64,000 nt of DNA from an uncultured Acetatifactor sp. (lineage in GTDB: Bacteria > Bacillota > Clostridia > Lachnospirales > Lachnospiraceae), in assembly GCA_947625255.1 (NCBI GenBank), contig CANQNT010000003.1, positions 62,001-126,000 on the forward strand. The letters run 5' to 3'. A program made the translations under genes and the position numbers. Below are positions 9,604 through 19,020 of this stretch, in pieces. Under the pieces are notes generated by a model. It was not told the DNA's origin. It did not search any database and saw only the letters and a program-made list of their open reading frames with translations. How positions within the stretch are numbered: the stretch's first letter is position 1; each line of letters opens with the position of its first letter.

Positions 9604-10545
9604 TTACTTCTCTTGCTCTCTCTTTTCAAAAACTCTTAACTTGGCGCTTTTTGAGCGGTTGTTTTCCAGAATTTCTTCTTCCTTTGGCAAAATCGGCTTT
9701 TTCGTGATAACGACTCCAAGAGGCTTCCTGCCGCAGACGCAGACCGGAAATTCCGGCGGGCAGGTGCAGGGATGCTCCGCGTTGCGGAACGCGGTCTTCA
9801 CAATACGGTCCTCCAGGGAATGAAATGTAATGACGCAAAGCCTTCCTCCCGGCTTTAATAAATCGATCATGTCCCCCAGAGAATCTCTCAACACCTCCAG
9901 CTCCCGATTGCATTCTATGCGGATCGCCTGAAAGGTCTGTTTGGATGGATGTCCGTTCTGCCTCATCTTCGCGGGAATCGCCGCCTTGATCACCTCGTTC
10001 AGCTCGAAAGTGGTCTCAATCGGCTTTTCTGCCCGTGCCTGCACGATATGCTTCGCGATATTCTGGGCGAAAGGCTCCTCTCCGTAATCTCTTATCATAT
10101 GAAAAAGCTGTGTCTGTGTATATTCATTGACGATCCCAGCGGCCGTCAAGGTCTGTCTTTGATCCATGCGCATATCCAAAGGCGCGTCATAACGATAGGA
10201 AAAACCTCTTTCCCGGGTATCCAACTGATACGAGGAAACCCCCAGATCCAGCAGGATCCCGTCCACGGCTTCCACTCCCAGCCGCTCCAGCAGTGAACGC
10301 ATGTTACAGTAATTATCGCGAAGAATGGTTACCCTGTCCTGCCAGGGGGCCAGGCGCTCTTTCGCGGCCGAAATGGCCGCGGCGTCCTGGTCAATGCCAT
10401 AAAGCCGGCCGTCAGTCAGGCGTCTGCAGATCTCCAGGGAATGTCCCCCGCCTCCCAACGTGCCGTCCACGTAAACGCCGTCCGGCCTGATATGCAGTTC
10501 CTCGATCGTCTCCTCCAGCATCACGGAATAATGACGAAATTCCAT
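9604..10545 (-). CDS. rsmH: 16S rRNA (cytosine(1402)-N(4))-methyltransferase
   Basis: SAM-dependent N4-methylation of C1402 in the ribosomal P site. 313 residues, the usual size. The N terminus [12 protein letters not shown] and the SAM-binding loop [10 protein letters not shown] are diagnostic. Further conserved motifs include [27 protein letters not shown] and [13 protein letters not shown]. It is the second gene of the dcw cluster, 81 bp after mraZ, and is followed 16 bp later by ftsL. Confidence 0.98.
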   Translation of the reverse strand: MEFRHYSVMLEETIEELHIRPDGVYVDGTLGGGGHSLEICRRLTDGRLYGIDQDAAAISAAKERLAPWQDRVTILRDNYCNMRSLLERLGVEAVDGILLDLGVSSYQLDTRERGFSYRYDAPLDMRMDQRQTLTAAGIVNEYTQTQLFHMIRDYGEEPFAQNIAKHIVQARAEKPIETTFELNEVIKAAIPAKMRQNGHPSKQTFQAIRIECNRELEVLRDSLGDMIDLLKPGGRLCVITFHSLEDRIVKTAFRNAEHPCTCPPEFPVCVCGRKPLGVVITKKPILPKEEEILENNRSKSAKLRVFEKREQEK

Positions 10546-10626
10546 CAGGTCTTCTCCTCTCTTACGTCCGGACCCACAGCGCTTTACGGGTATGCGGCCG
10601 GTTCCCCACGGCCTTTCTTTGCCGGT

Positions 10627-11058
10627 CTAAATCTTCAGCCCCAGACTCTTCATGCCGGCCGTGATCTTGCGGATATCGGTCATCGCATTCTTCTTATCCC
10701 AGGTATTCTTGTCCCAGATCTCGATGTGACTTCCCACACCGGCCAGAACCACATCCTTATCCAATGCGGCAAATTCCCGCAAAGTGGATGGAAGCAGGAT
10801 TCTTCCCTGCTTGTCCACCTCCACCGAAGTGGCGCCCGCCAGGAAGAAACGGGCAAAGTCTCTCGCGTCGTCATCAATGATCGGCAGATCGCTCAGCTTC
10901 TCGTAAAAACGATTCCAGTCCTCATTGGCATACACAAACAGGCAGCCGTCCAACCCCTTTGTCACAACAAATTCGTCCCCCAGAATCTCACGGAACTTTG
11001 TCGGGATAATCAACCTGCCTTTCGCATCGACCGTATGATTGTACTGGTTCATAAACAT
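10627..11058 (-). CDS. mraZ: Division/cell wall cluster transcriptional repressor MraZ
   Basis: DNA-binding protein of the AbrB-like fold that controls the dcw operon. From the ATG at 11058 the protein has 143 residues, the standard length, and begins MFMNQYNHTVDAKGRLIIP. The two internally repeated MraZ domains each carry the DxxGR signature (DAKGR and DKQGR). The open frame extends 30 bp further upstream, but those codons are not family-like; AGGACGG lies before the chosen ATG. Upstream lie a strong promoter and four direct GTGG repeats (separate entries), so autoregulation is likely. Confidence 0.97.
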   Translation of the reverse strand: MFMNQYNHTVDAKGRLIIPTKFREILGDEFVVTKGLDGCLFVYANEDWNRFYEKLSDLPIIDDDARDFARFFLAGATSVEVDKQGRILLPSTLREFAALDKDVVLAGVGSHIEIWDKNTWDKKNAMTDIRKITAGMKSLGLKI

Positions 11059-11138
11059 CGCAATCACCGTCCTGCTTTGACGTACCAAAATGCTTCTTTT
11101 GTGGGAAAGGCGTTAAGGAAATCCAAATTCTCGGGGAG

Positions 11139-11180
11139 TATGAACCACTTTCACCCACTTTCAGCCACAATTCTCCACTT
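11139..11180 (-). promoter_or_regulatory. MraZ box: four GTGG direct repeats at 10-bp spacing
   Basis: Read on the minus strand, GTGGA, GTGGC, GTGGG and GTGGT occur at exactly 10-bp intervals, two of them preceded by GAAA. MraZ of E. coli and Mycoplasma is known to bind direct repeats of this kind with one-turn spacing. The repeats start about where transcription from the adjacent promoter should begin, so bound MraZ would block it. Confidence 0.9.
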
Positions 11181-11187
11181 AGACTTA

Positions 11188-11216
11188 ATTTTAATACTTT
11201 CTTAAGGATTTGACAA
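11188..11216 (-). promoter_or_regulatory. Vegetative promoter of the dcw cluster
   Basis: On the minus strand TTGTCA (11216-11211) and TAAAAT (11193-11188) are separated by 17 bp, close to the sigma-A consensus. The expected start point near 11181 falls at the edge of the MraZ box, leaving a leader of about 120 nt before mraZ. Confidence 0.8.
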
Positions 11217-11338
11217 GTGGGAAGAGTAAAAAATTGAAAAGATTTTTTCATTTTTTTGACCAGATGTGAATCGTTTTTTCCAACCATGACAAATTTCTTG
11301 CAAAAACGCAAAAAATTATAGAATCTGTCAGCGCACCG

Positions 11339-11370
11339 TCAAAAAAGCCCCCGGCAAAACCGGAGGCTTG
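11339..11370 (-). terminator. Rho-independent terminator after lgt
   Basis: On the minus strand GCCTCCGG and CCGGGGGC form an 8-bp stem (one G-U pair) around a 5-nt loop, followed directly by TTTTTT. It lies 25 bp after the lgt stop and separates the ychF-lgt unit from the dcw promoter. Confidence 0.88.
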
Positions 11371-11395
11371 TAGAATGGAAATGTTTGGATTGTAG

Positions 11396-12349
11396 TCACT
11401 CTTCAGAATCTTTCTGCGTCCCGGAATCCTTACACGTCCCGGAAGCTTTTTGCGTTTCAACATCCAGCCGCAGCCGCGGGAGCTTCCCCTGCCGCAAAAG
11501 GCGACGCAGAATCAGGCTGGCAGACAAAGCCGCCAAGCACAAAACCAGGGAGAGAACCTGAGAAACAGCCACGTAGGTTCCGGGAATCAAAAGCTGATCC
11601 GTCCGCAGACCCTCGATCAGGAATCTTCCCAGACCGTATCCCGCAAAATAAAGGAGACAGATTTCCCCATGAAACTTTTTGCGTTTATAAAAAAACATCA
11701 ATAAAAAGAAAATCAGCAAATTCCAAACGGATTCGTAGAGAAACGTGGGATGCACCTGAATATAGTTGGTCCCGGGCAGGATGTGCTCGGAAATGCTCTG
11801 GGAAATATCGCTGCTTCGAACGGCTTCCAGCGGCAGGCGCATGGCGAAAAGATTGTCCGTATACTGCCCAAAAGCCTCCCTGTTCATAAAGTTCCCCCAG
11901 CGTCCGATCACCTGGCCCAAAATCAATCCGGGCACGGCAGTATCCCCCATCTGGAAAGGATTCCTGTGTTTGACGGCGGCATAAAGGAACAACGTGGTAA
12001 ACGCGCCGATCACCGCGCCGTAAATGGCCAGTCCTCCGTTACGGATGTTGAAGATACTGAGCAAATCGTCCTTATACCGATCCCAGGCAAAAACCACATA
12101 ATAAATTCTGGCCCCGATGATAGAAAAAATAATGGCATAAATTGCGAAATCCCAATAGTCATCAGGATTCTGTCCCGTGATCCTGGCATTACGCACCGCC
12201 ATCAAAAGGCCCGCCAGCACGCCCAGGCCAATGATTACCCCGTAAAAGGCAATGGTAAATCCAAACACGGTAAAGTTCTTGGGCACATTTTCCAGATAAA
12301 TTCCCAGATGTGGGAACGCGATATCCGTCGCATCCATCCAATCCTGCAT
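11396..12349 (-). CDS. lgt: Phosphatidylglycerol--prolipoprotein diacylglyceryl transferase
   Basis: Inner-membrane enzyme attaching diacylglycerol to the lipobox cysteine of prolipoproteins. 317 residues with seven hydrophobic segments. The conserved region around GGLAIYGAVIGA and the Lgt signature GRWGNFMNREAFG are intact, as are HPTFLYESVWN and GLGRFLIEGLRTD. The start ATG has AAGGAGTG at 7 nt. The last 30 residues or so are polar and low-complexity. It follows ychF by 24 bp and is closed by a clear terminator. Confidence 0.97.
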   Translation of the reverse strand: MQDWMDATDIAFPHLGIYLENVPKNFTVFGFTIAFYGVIIGLGVLAGLLMAVRNARITGQNPDDYWDFAIYAIIFSIIGARIYYVVFAWDRYKDDLLSIFNIRNGGLAIYGAVIGAFTTLFLYAAVKHRNPFQMGDTAVPGLILGQVIGRWGNFMNREAFGQYTDNLFAMRLPLEAVRSSDISQSISEHILPGTNYIQVHPTFLYESVWNLLIFFLLMFFYKRKKFHGEICLLYFAGYGLGRFLIEGLRTDQLLIPGTYVAVSQVLSLVLCLAALSASLILRRLLRQGKLPRLRLDVETQKASGTCKDSGTQKDSEE

Positions 12350-12373
12350 AGGTCACTCCTTCTTCCTCATACC

Positions 12374-13471
12374 TTATACATTAAAGCGGAACAGGATCAC
12401 GTCACCGTCTTTGACCACATAATCCTTTCCCTCCATACCCACCAGTCCTTTTTCACGGGCAGCCGCCAGAGAACCCTGGGCAAGCAGATCCTTGTAGTTG
12501 ACCACCTCGGCCTTGATAAAGCCCCGCTCAAAATCGGAATGAATCTTTCCCGCAGCCTGAGGGGCCTTGGTGCCCTGCCTGATCGTCCAGGCTCTTGTCT
12601 CATCTTCCCCCGCGGTCAAAAAACTCATCAATCCCAACAGGCGATAGCTGGCCTTGATCAGCTTCTCCAGACCTGACTCTCTCAGGCCCAAATCCTCCAG
12701 GAACATTGCCTTTTCATCGTCCTCCAGCTCCGCGATCTCCTGCTCGATCTGGGCGCAAATGACAAAGACCTCGCTTTTCTCCGTGGCAGCGAAAGCACGA
12801 ATGGCTTCCACGCCCGGATTGGACGCGCCATCATCCGCCAGGTCGTCTTCCGACACATTGGCGGCATAAATCACTGGCTTGTACGTGAGCAAGTGATAGG
12901 ATTTCAACAGCTCCAGCTCCTCTTCGTCCTCCACGACCAGGCTCTTGGCCATTCTTCCGCCCTCCAGATGATCTTTGATCCGTTCCAGAAGCGCCAGCTC
13001 CTTACCCAGGGTCTTATCCATTCTGGCTCCCTTGGCCACCTTGGAAATCCTGCGCTCCAAAATCTCCAGATCCGAAAAAATCAATTCCAGATTGATGGTT
13101 TCAATATCCCGCATGGGATTCACGCTGCCGTCCACATGGATCACGTTGGAATCCTCAAAGCAGCGCACCACATGCACAATGGCATCCACTTCCCGGATAT
13201 TGCTTAAAAACTGGTTGCCCAGGCCCTCACCCTTGGAAGCGCCCTTTACCAGACCTGCGATATCCACGAACTCCACCACCGCGGGCGTCACCTTTTTCGA
13301 ATGATACATATCTCCCAAGAGCTTGAGGCGCTCGTCCGGCACGGGCACGATCCCAATGTTCGGATCAATGGTGCAAAACGGATAATTGGCGGATTCCGCT
13401 CCTGCCTTGGTCAACGAATTAAACAACGTGCTTTTTCCCACGTTGGGCAAACCCACGATTCCTAATTTCAT
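12374..13471 (-). CDS. ychF: Redox-regulated ribosome-binding ATPase YchF
   Basis: Obg-family P-loop NTPase that prefers ATP, binds ribosomes and takes part in stress control. 365 residues, the family size. P-loop GLPNVGKST (residues 6-14), G2/G3 region with [17 protein letters not shown], and NVSEDD in place of the GTPase NKxD motif, as known for YchF. The C-terminal TGS-like domain includes [20 protein letters not shown] and ends with VILFRFNV. It is probably co-transcribed with lgt. Confidence 0.97.
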   Translation of the reverse strand: MKLGIVGLPNVGKSTLFNSLTKAGAESANYPFCTIDPNIGIVPVPDERLKLLGDMYHSKKVTPAVVEFVDIAGLVKGASKGEGLGNQFLSNIREVDAIVHVVRCFEDSNVIHVDGSVNPMRDIETINLELIFSDLEILERRISKVAKGARMDKTLGKELALLERIKDHLEGGRMAKSLVVEDEEELELLKSYHLLTYKPVIYAANVSEDDLADDGASNPGVEAIRAFAATEKSEVFVICAQIEQEIAELEDDEKAMFLEDLGLRESGLEKLIKASYRLLGLMSFLTAGEDETRAWTIRQGTKAPQAAGKIHSDFERGFIKAEVVNYKDLLAQGSLAAAREKGLVGMEGKDYVVKDGDVILFRFNV

Positions 13472-13981
13472 AGCTTCCTATACCTATCCAGAAAACCTTT
13501 CCTTTCAAGGGTTTCTGCCTTTCCCTGTTTTTTTCTACGCCCTTTTTACGTCTTCTTCATTGCCGGCGGGCATAGCCTGTCCAACTTGCCGCGGTGCGTT
13601 TCCCAAAGATCAATAAACGCCTTTGCCTTATGCAAAAACCAACGCAGCTACAAAGTATAGCATAAAAACCGTACCTTTTCAATCACTATTCGGCAAGTAT
13701 TTTCGGGATTTTATTCGCGTATTCGTTTTACCGGCTGACTCCCGCGTCCGGATATATCGGGTTTGAGCCGTTTTCTCCGCCCTCCGCGCCAAAGGTGCCG
13801 GCCAAAAGGACGCCGGGGCGATTGCTCCGTCAGGCTGTGCATAAGGTTGATGGATATGCACGACCGTCGGACAGCAATCACCCCAGCGCACCGCAGGAAA
13901 AATCCGATAATGGCCGCCTCCGCGTTGAACATACCGGAGACATTGATAACGGTTCCTTCGTCCGCCGGCCAGGAAGCGGCT
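13472..13981. other. Gene-free stretch upstream of ychF
   Basis: About 510 bp between the convergent-free minus-strand genes for the SpoIID-like protein and ychF. Short open frames here lack ribosome binding sites and resemble nothing known. An imperfect inverted repeat (CGGCTGACTCCCG with CGGGTTTGAGCCG, 13732-13770) may be a weak terminator of the upstream gene. I see no tRNA, riboswitch or convincing promoter. Confidence 0.5.
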
Positions 13982-15802
13982 TCATCCAATAGGGATACGC
14001 AATACCTGACCAATCTGAAGAATATTATTCGTCAGCCCATTCGCCTGCCGGATCGCCTCCACCGTGGTGCCGTATCTGCGCGCCAGTTCCCACAAGGTAT
14101 CCCCCGCGCGCACTGTATATTCGACATACGGATTCTGGGAAACCGGAATACGAAGCACCTGACCGATCCGAAGCGCATTGCTGGTCAGCCCGTTCGCCTG
14201 TTTGATTGCCTCCACCGTGGTCCCATAACGTCTTGCGATCAGCCAAAGCGTGTCGCCCGCCTGCACCGTGTATGTGACCGTGCCCACATCAGGCCCAGGC
14301 TGTGGAACATTTTCCTCAATGCCCAGATATTGATTGTACAGCGCCTGCCAGGTCTGTGCACCGACGATTCCGTCCGGATTCAGTCCCATCTGACGCTGGA
14401 ACGCGACGACTGACTGTCTGGTCCCGCTGCCAAAGATTCCGTCTTGTACCGGGGCAGGAATATCGGAATAATATTGTGAGATCTCATTCAACAGATACTG
14501 CAGCGTCACCACATCCTGCCCCCGCGAGCCCTGCCGCAGGACTGTGCTGGGAGGGACGGTTCCGATGCCAAGGCTTGTGCCTTCACTGTTTAACTCCGCC
14601 AGCCGGGTCACCGCCGCGTATAGGCTGGACAGCTTATACCAGGTCGCTTTCCCCACGATACCATCCGGGGTCAAATTGAAAATACTCTGAAATTTCTGCA
14701 CCGCCGCCCGCGTGCTCTCGCCAAAGGTACCCGATGGGTCCGTGATGGCCGGAATGGCCGGATAATTGCGCCGAATCCTCTCCAGATAAGCCTGGATCGT
14801 CTGGACGTCCAGGCCGGTACTGCCGACGCGCAGTGCCGTCCCCGGATAAGAAGACAGGGCGTTTGTGACAATATTGGTCTTTGCGATCTCAATATCGTTG
14901 GGATAATAGTACCGCAATATCTGCAGCGGAGAATAACCCTGGTTAGCCAGCGAAACAGTCCCCCACTGGGACAGGCCATCGCAGGTCACCGTCGTCCCGT
15001 TGCAGAAAGAAGTAAAATAGGGTGCATTCTGTCCCTGCCTCCGGACATATTCCCCATACAGCTCGTCAACCGCGTCGCTGACAGAGTCATAGATCGGCCG
15101 ACCTGGAATATAATACTGGTCATACGCCGTGTTGTTCGTAATATCAAAATCATAGCCACGACTTCTGTACCATTCCGTATAAACACGATTCAGGGCAAAG
15201 GTCATGATCGCGTAGATATTGGATTTCAGTGCCGCTTCAGGCCATGTGGGATAGACTTCACTGCTTGCGACATTTTTCACATAGTCCAGAAACGGTACCC
15301 GGACATTGGCCGCCTGGGCATTTGGCGCACCCAAATGTACGGTGATCGGATTCGGAATTACCACCTGGCGCAGCAGGCGTGACGAAGCAGAGCTTCCCTC
15401 CTGATCCCGCTGCTGCGAGGACGCTACGGCAGGTCCTCCGATGTTAATATTCTCCACTGTCTGGGACGACCTCTGTCTCCCATCCTGAAGGGGAGTGAGC
15501 GTAACCGGCAGGGTCGCCGTCTCCCCGTCAAAAATCGGGATTTGCGTGACGGAGACCGGTTCAAAACCCTCCGCCTCCACAACTACGCCATAGTCCGCAT
15601 AAGGTGTCCCCAGATAGTCCGGATTCTGTGAAAAGCTCCTGTCCATTGTTTCCAGCGAAACGGTCTGTGTCTCCCCGCTCTCATCCGTAACAAGGTGATA
15701 GAGCGGATTTCCCTCATCGTCCAGCACCCAGACCTGGACACCCTCAAGGGGGATAGCGTCCTGGGCGGTCCTCGTCTGTATCTGCAGATATCCGATAGCC
15801 AT
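13982..15802 (-). CDS. SpoIID-domain protein with two peptidoglycan-binding and two LysM domains
   Basis: Probable spore- or wall-associated protein. 606 residues from the ATG at 15802. Order of parts: an N-terminal beta-sandwich of carboxypeptidase-regulatory type (about 1-110), a linker, a SpoIID/LytB-like segment (about 175-310, with YPTWPEAALKSNIYAI and CDGLSQWGTVSLA), two peptidoglycan_binding_1 repeats (about 320-390 and 415-490, each with DGIVG), and two nearly identical LysM repeats at the C terminus (YTVQAGDTLW and YTVRAGDTLW). No signal peptide is visible, which fits a mother-cell product that coats the spore. An upstream in-frame start adds 27 unlikely residues; AAAGGAAT precedes the chosen ATG. 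The precise role is unknown. Confidence 0.85.
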   Translation of the reverse strand: MAIGYLQIQTRTAQDAIPLEGVQVWVLDDEGNPLYHLVTDESGETQTVSLETMDRSFSQNPDYLGTPYADYGVVVEAEGFEPVSVTQIPIFDGETATLPVTLTPLQDGRQRSSQTVENINIGGPAVASSQQRDQEGSSASSRLLRQVVIPNPITVHLGAPNAQAANVRVPFLDYVKNVASSEVYPTWPEAALKSNIYAIMTFALNRVYTEWYRSRGYDFDITNNTAYDQYYIPGRPIYDSVSDAVDELYGEYVRRQGQNAPYFTSFCNGTTVTCDGLSQWGTVSLANQGYSPLQILRYYYPNDIEIAKTNIVTNALSSYPGTALRVGSTGLDVQTIQAYLERIRRNYPAIPAITDPSGTFGESTRAAVQKFQSIFNLTPDGIVGKATWYKLSSLYAAVTRLAELNSEGTSLGIGTVPPSTVLRQGSRGQDVVTLQYLLNEISQYYSDIPAPVQDGIFGSGTRQSVVAFQRQMGLNPDGIVGAQTWQALYNQYLGIEENVPQPGPDVGTVTYTVQAGDTLWLIARRYGTTVEAIKQANGLTSNALRIGQVLRIPVSQNPYVEYTVRAGDTLWELARRYGTTVEAIRQANGLTNNILQIGQVLRIPIG

Positions 15803-15835
15803 ATATTTTGATTCCTTTTTTCTGATTGCTTTATC

Positions 15836-15875
15836 ATATGCAGACGACCTGTCCCTGGCAGCTCGTCCTGCATAT
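15836..15875 (-). promoter_or_regulatory. Stem-loop in leader of SpoIID-like gene
   Basis: ATATGCAGACGA (15836-15847) and TCGTCCTGCATAT (15863-15875) pair over 12 bp with one bulged base and a 15-nt loop. It lies 34-73 bp upstream of the start codon and lacks a U tract, so it is an RNA leader structure or an operator rather than a terminator. No function can be assigned. Confidence 0.45.
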
Positions 15876-15951
15876 TCGGTCAAGAAAGATTGTATGGACC
15901 GTTAAAATAGAATGGGCTTGGAGAAAAAATGACCGATGTGGCCAGCAAAGA

Positions 15952-15971
15952 CAAAAAGCGACAGAATCGCT
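15952..15971 (-). terminator. Terminator after rsgA
   Basis: On the minus strand AGCGA and TCGCT form a short stem followed by TTTTTG, just after the rsgA stop codon. The stem is only 5 bp, extendable by A-U pairs, so termination may be partial. It would close the long murE-to-rsgA operon. Confidence 0.55.
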
Positions 15972-16845
15972 AATATTTTTTGCGATTTTTCAATTCTTCA
16001 TACAATAAAAGATAATTTTCATAACGGATCCGGCTGACGCGCCCCTCAGTAAGAGCCTTTTTCACGCCGCAGTCCGGTTCCGCCGTATGGGAGCAGCCTC
16101 CGAACCGACAATTTATTTCAAAAGGGTCAAATTCCGGATAAAAGCGGGCCAGCTCCTCTTTTTCCAGATTGAACAAACCCAGGGAACTGAAGCCCGGAGT
16201 ATCCAGAATGTAAGTATCCTCTCCCATTGCGATCAGCTCCGTATGTCTGGTCGTATGCCTACCCCGCTGGATCTTACGGCTGATATCCCCGGTCTCCATG
16301 ACCACGTTGGACTGCAGACAGTTAATCAATGAGGACTTCCCCACACCGCTGGGACCCGCTACCGTGGTAGTACGTTTCCGCAGAATATGGCGCAATTCCT
16401 TCAAGCCCCGCCCATCCTTGGCACACACCGTTAAGCTACGGTATCCGCAGGCTTCATAAATTCGCTTGTATTCCTCTCCCTTTCCGGCATCGTCCAGATC
16501 CAGCTTGTTAAAGCAAATGATACAGGACAGCTTCTGCTGTCCCATCATGATCAGAAACCGATCCAACAGATTAAAGCTTGGCTGGGGCTTGGCAATGGCA
16601 AAAATCACCAATGCCTGGTCCACGTTGGCCACCGCCGGGCGGATCAGGACACTCTTCCGATCCAGAATACGCCCAATAACCCCCTTGCCCCGCTCTTCCA
16701 ATTCTTCGATCTCCACGTCATCACCTACGAGAGGCTTCTGATTGTCCCTGCGCAGGACGCCGCGCGCCCTGCACTCATAAACGCCTTGTCCCTCCACGTA
16801 TACTTCATAGGAACCGGCCACACCCTTGATGATCTTGCCCTGCAT
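15970..16845 (-). CDS. rsgA: Small ribosomal subunit biogenesis GTPase RsgA
   Basis: Circularly permuted GTPase assisting late 30S maturation. 291 residues: N-terminal OB fold (about 1-65), GTPase domain with the permuted order NKLD, then GPSGVGKSSLIN (P-loop), then DTPGFSSLG, and a C-terminal zinc-binding helical region with CRFGGCSHTAEPDC. A GTG 12 bp upstream is in frame, but GGAGG lies 5 nt before the ATG at 16845, which gives the usual MQGKIIKG start. It follows prkC by 27 bp; the stp-prkC-rsgA order is common in Firmicutes. Confidence 0.96.
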   Translation of the reverse strand: MQGKIIKGVAGSYEVYVEGQGVYECRARGVLRRDNQKPLVGDDVEIEELEERGKGVIGRILDRKSVLIRPAVANVDQALVIFAIAKPQPSFNLLDRFLIMMGQQKLSCIICFNKLDLDDAGKGEEYKRIYEACGYRSLTVCAKDGRGLKELRHILRKRTTTVAGPSGVGKSSLINCLQSNVVMETGDISRKIQRGRHTTRHTELIAMGEDTYILDTPGFSSLGLFNLEKEELARFYPEFDPFEINCRFGGCSHTAEPDCGVKKALTEGRVSRIRYENYLLLYEELKNRKKY

Positions 16846-16872
16846 TTTCACCTCCACGCCAAAATGCCCGGC

Positions 16873-18987
16873 TTAATCCATTGTAAACTCGACATTTCTC
16901 CGGAAAGACATTTCTTCTGTGACGCCCGGCGCAGTAGTAACCGTATAGGTAAAGGTAATGCTGCCGGTAGGCCAGTTGATCCCATAGATACTGACCGCCT
17001 GCGGGAAGCTGCTCGTGGTATGATTATACAGTTCCACGCCATTGTCCGTTCGGATTACGATATTCACGTCCTGCCCGTACACATAAGAAGGCGCTTCCTC
17101 CGTGGTGGGCATGGCAATGCTGGTATTATAGCTATAAGTTCCGGGTCCAAGGCTGACATGAATCTTGAACACAGTCTTTGGCTCCACATAGGTGCCTGCG
17201 GAATAACTCTGGTAACACACCAACCCCTCCGCGATTTCTGAATTATATACCTGAGAAACATTGCTGACCGTAAAGCCAGACTCGCCCAGAGTAATGATTG
17301 CCTCCTCCTCGGTCATACCGATTACGTTAGGTACCTTGACCTTGCCCTGGTTGGAACCAAGGCTCACCGTGACGACCACTTCCGTACCGGGTTCTACCTG
17401 CAGTCCGCCGGCCGGAATCTGGGATATCACATTCCCGGCAGCCACGGTATCACTATAATCCTCTTCCCTGCGCACTGTAAATCCCGATTGTGTCAGGATG
17501 GTATAAGCGCTTTCATACGTCATATCCAGCGTCCCGGGCACCCCTACCAGACTCACGCCGGAGCTCACTTTCAGATTTACCACCGTACCCGGTTCCACCA
17601 TCTCTCCGGCCTCGATGTCCGCCTCCATGACGATATCCGCCGCGTATTCATCGCTTTCCACGAATTCCACTTCCACCAGAAGATACCGATCCCGGAGAAT
17701 GCTTCTGGCATCCCCCAGATTCCAGCCAAGAATGGCCGGCATCTCCACCAGCATTTCCTCGCTCTCTTCGCTTTCCGTACCGGTGGGTGTCTGCGCACTC
17801 TGAGAGGACTGGGAGGAAGACTCCTCTACCGACTGAATGGGATTCCCCCGGTCCTTACTGTCGTCATTGCTGAACACGTCAAATACCCTGAACAGGAAAA
17901 ACACAATGATCGCGCAAATGGCAATACCTGCCAAAATCGCGAGAATCGTGGTCACACGCTCCATTGTCGGATTATAATCATAGTGATCATCGTCATCCTC
18001 CGGTTCTTCGTCATATTCTTCCTCCGATTCATGATTCAGACGCATCAGCTCCTCATCCTCATGAATGGTCTTTCCTCTGGTCCTGCGTTTGATCTGCACG
18101 ATATCCTGATCCGACAGATCCTTGGTATCGCCCTCGACTTGCTCCGTCCCGGAGACAAAATCACCCTCCGGATCCACCAGCGACTGTTTCAGATCCGTTA
18201 TGAGATCGGCCACATTCTGATACCTGCGGTCCGGCGATTTCTGACAGCACTTTAAGACGATCTGCTCCACGCTGTAAGGCACCTCGGGCACATATTCCCT
18301 GGGGGATGGCATCTCGTCCTGAATCTGTTTGATGGCAATTGCCACGGTGGTCTCCCCGGTAAAGGGAAGACGGCCGGTAAGCATCTCAAAAAGCGTGATC
18401 CCCAGGGAATAAATATCGCTTTTTTCATCGCTGTATCCGCCCCTGGCCTGCTCCGGAGAGGTATAGTGCACCGAGCCCATCACGTTGGAGGTGATGGTAT
18501 TGCTGGTAGCCGCTTTGGCAATGCCGAAATCCGTTACCTTTACCTTGCCGTCTCTGGAAATAATGATATTCTGGGGCTTAATATCCCTATGGATGATATG
18601 GTTGCGGTGAGCCGCCTCGATTCCCATGCTGACCTGAATTGCGATGCTGACCGCCTCCTTGTAGGACAGCCTGGCCTTCTTCTCAATATATTTTTTGAGG
18701 GTTATACCCTCCACCAATTCCATGACAATATAATAAATTCCGTTTTCCTCGCCCACGTCATATACATTGACGATGTTAGGATGCATCAGGCCGGCTGCCG
18801 CCTGGGCCTCTATACGGAACTTGGACACAAAATTAGCGTTTTCGCTGAATTCCTGTTTTAGAACCTTGATCGCCACATAACGGTTCAGTTTGTGGCATTT
18901 CGCTTTATATACATCCGACATACCGCCATTGCCGATCTTTTCCAGAATCTCATAGCGGCCGCCTATCATCATTCCTATTTTAACCAT
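16873..18987 (-). CDS. prkC: Membrane serine/threonine kinase with PASTA domains
   Basis: Eukaryotic-type kinase that senses muropeptides or lipid II and tunes growth, wall synthesis and germination. 704 residues: kinase domain 1-270 (GNGGMSDVY loop, catalytic Lys41, HRDIKPQN at 133-140, DFG at 153-155), acidic juxtamembrane linker (280-340), one membrane helix (about 345-366), three extracellular PASTA repeats (about 412-480, 481-547, 548-617) and a further beta-rich C-terminal domain of about 85 residues. The activation loop is Thr/Ser rich (ATSNTITSNV), as expected for autophosphorylation. It sits directly after its cognate phosphatase gene and before rsgA. Confidence 0.96.
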   Translation of the reverse strand: MVKIGMMIGGRYEILEKIGNGGMSDVYKAKCHKLNRYVAIKVLKQEFSENANFVSKFRIEAQAAAGLMHPNIVNVYDVGEENGIYYIVMELVEGITLKKYIEKKARLSYKEAVSIAIQVSMGIEAAHRNHIIHRDIKPQNIIISRDGKVKVTDFGIAKAATSNTITSNVMGSVHYTSPEQARGGYSDEKSDIYSLGITLFEMLTGRLPFTGETTVAIAIKQIQDEMPSPREYVPEVPYSVEQIVLKCCQKSPDRRYQNVADLITDLKQSLVDPEGDFVSGTEQVEGDTKDLSDQDIVQIKRRTRGKTIHEDEELMRLNHESEEEYDEEPEDDDDHYDYNPTMERVTTILAILAGIAICAIIVFFLFRVFDVFSNDDSKDRGNPIQSVEESSSQSSQSAQTPTGTESEESEEMLVEMPAILGWNLGDARSILRDRYLLVEVEFVESDEYAADIVMEADIEAGEMVEPGTVVNLKVSSGVSLVGVPGTLDMTYESAYTILTQSGFTVRREEDYSDTVAAGNVISQIPAGGLQVEPGTEVVVTVSLGSNQGKVKVPNVIGMTEEEAIITLGESGFTVSNVSQVYNSEIAEGLVCYQSYSAGTYVEPKTVFKIHVSLGPGTYSYNTSIAMPTTEEAPSYVYGQDVNIVIRTDNGVELYNHTTSSFPQAVSIYGINWPTGSITFTYTVTTAPGVTEEMSFRRNVEFTMD

Positions 18988-19020
18988 ACTTCTTTCTCCA
19001 TTCCACTTCAGACCGCACCT

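Noticed and set aside
13711-14013. Minus-strand open frame of 100 codons overlapping the end of the SpoIID-like gene
   Set aside because: Different frame from the LysM-coding sequence, no RBS and no recognisable features.
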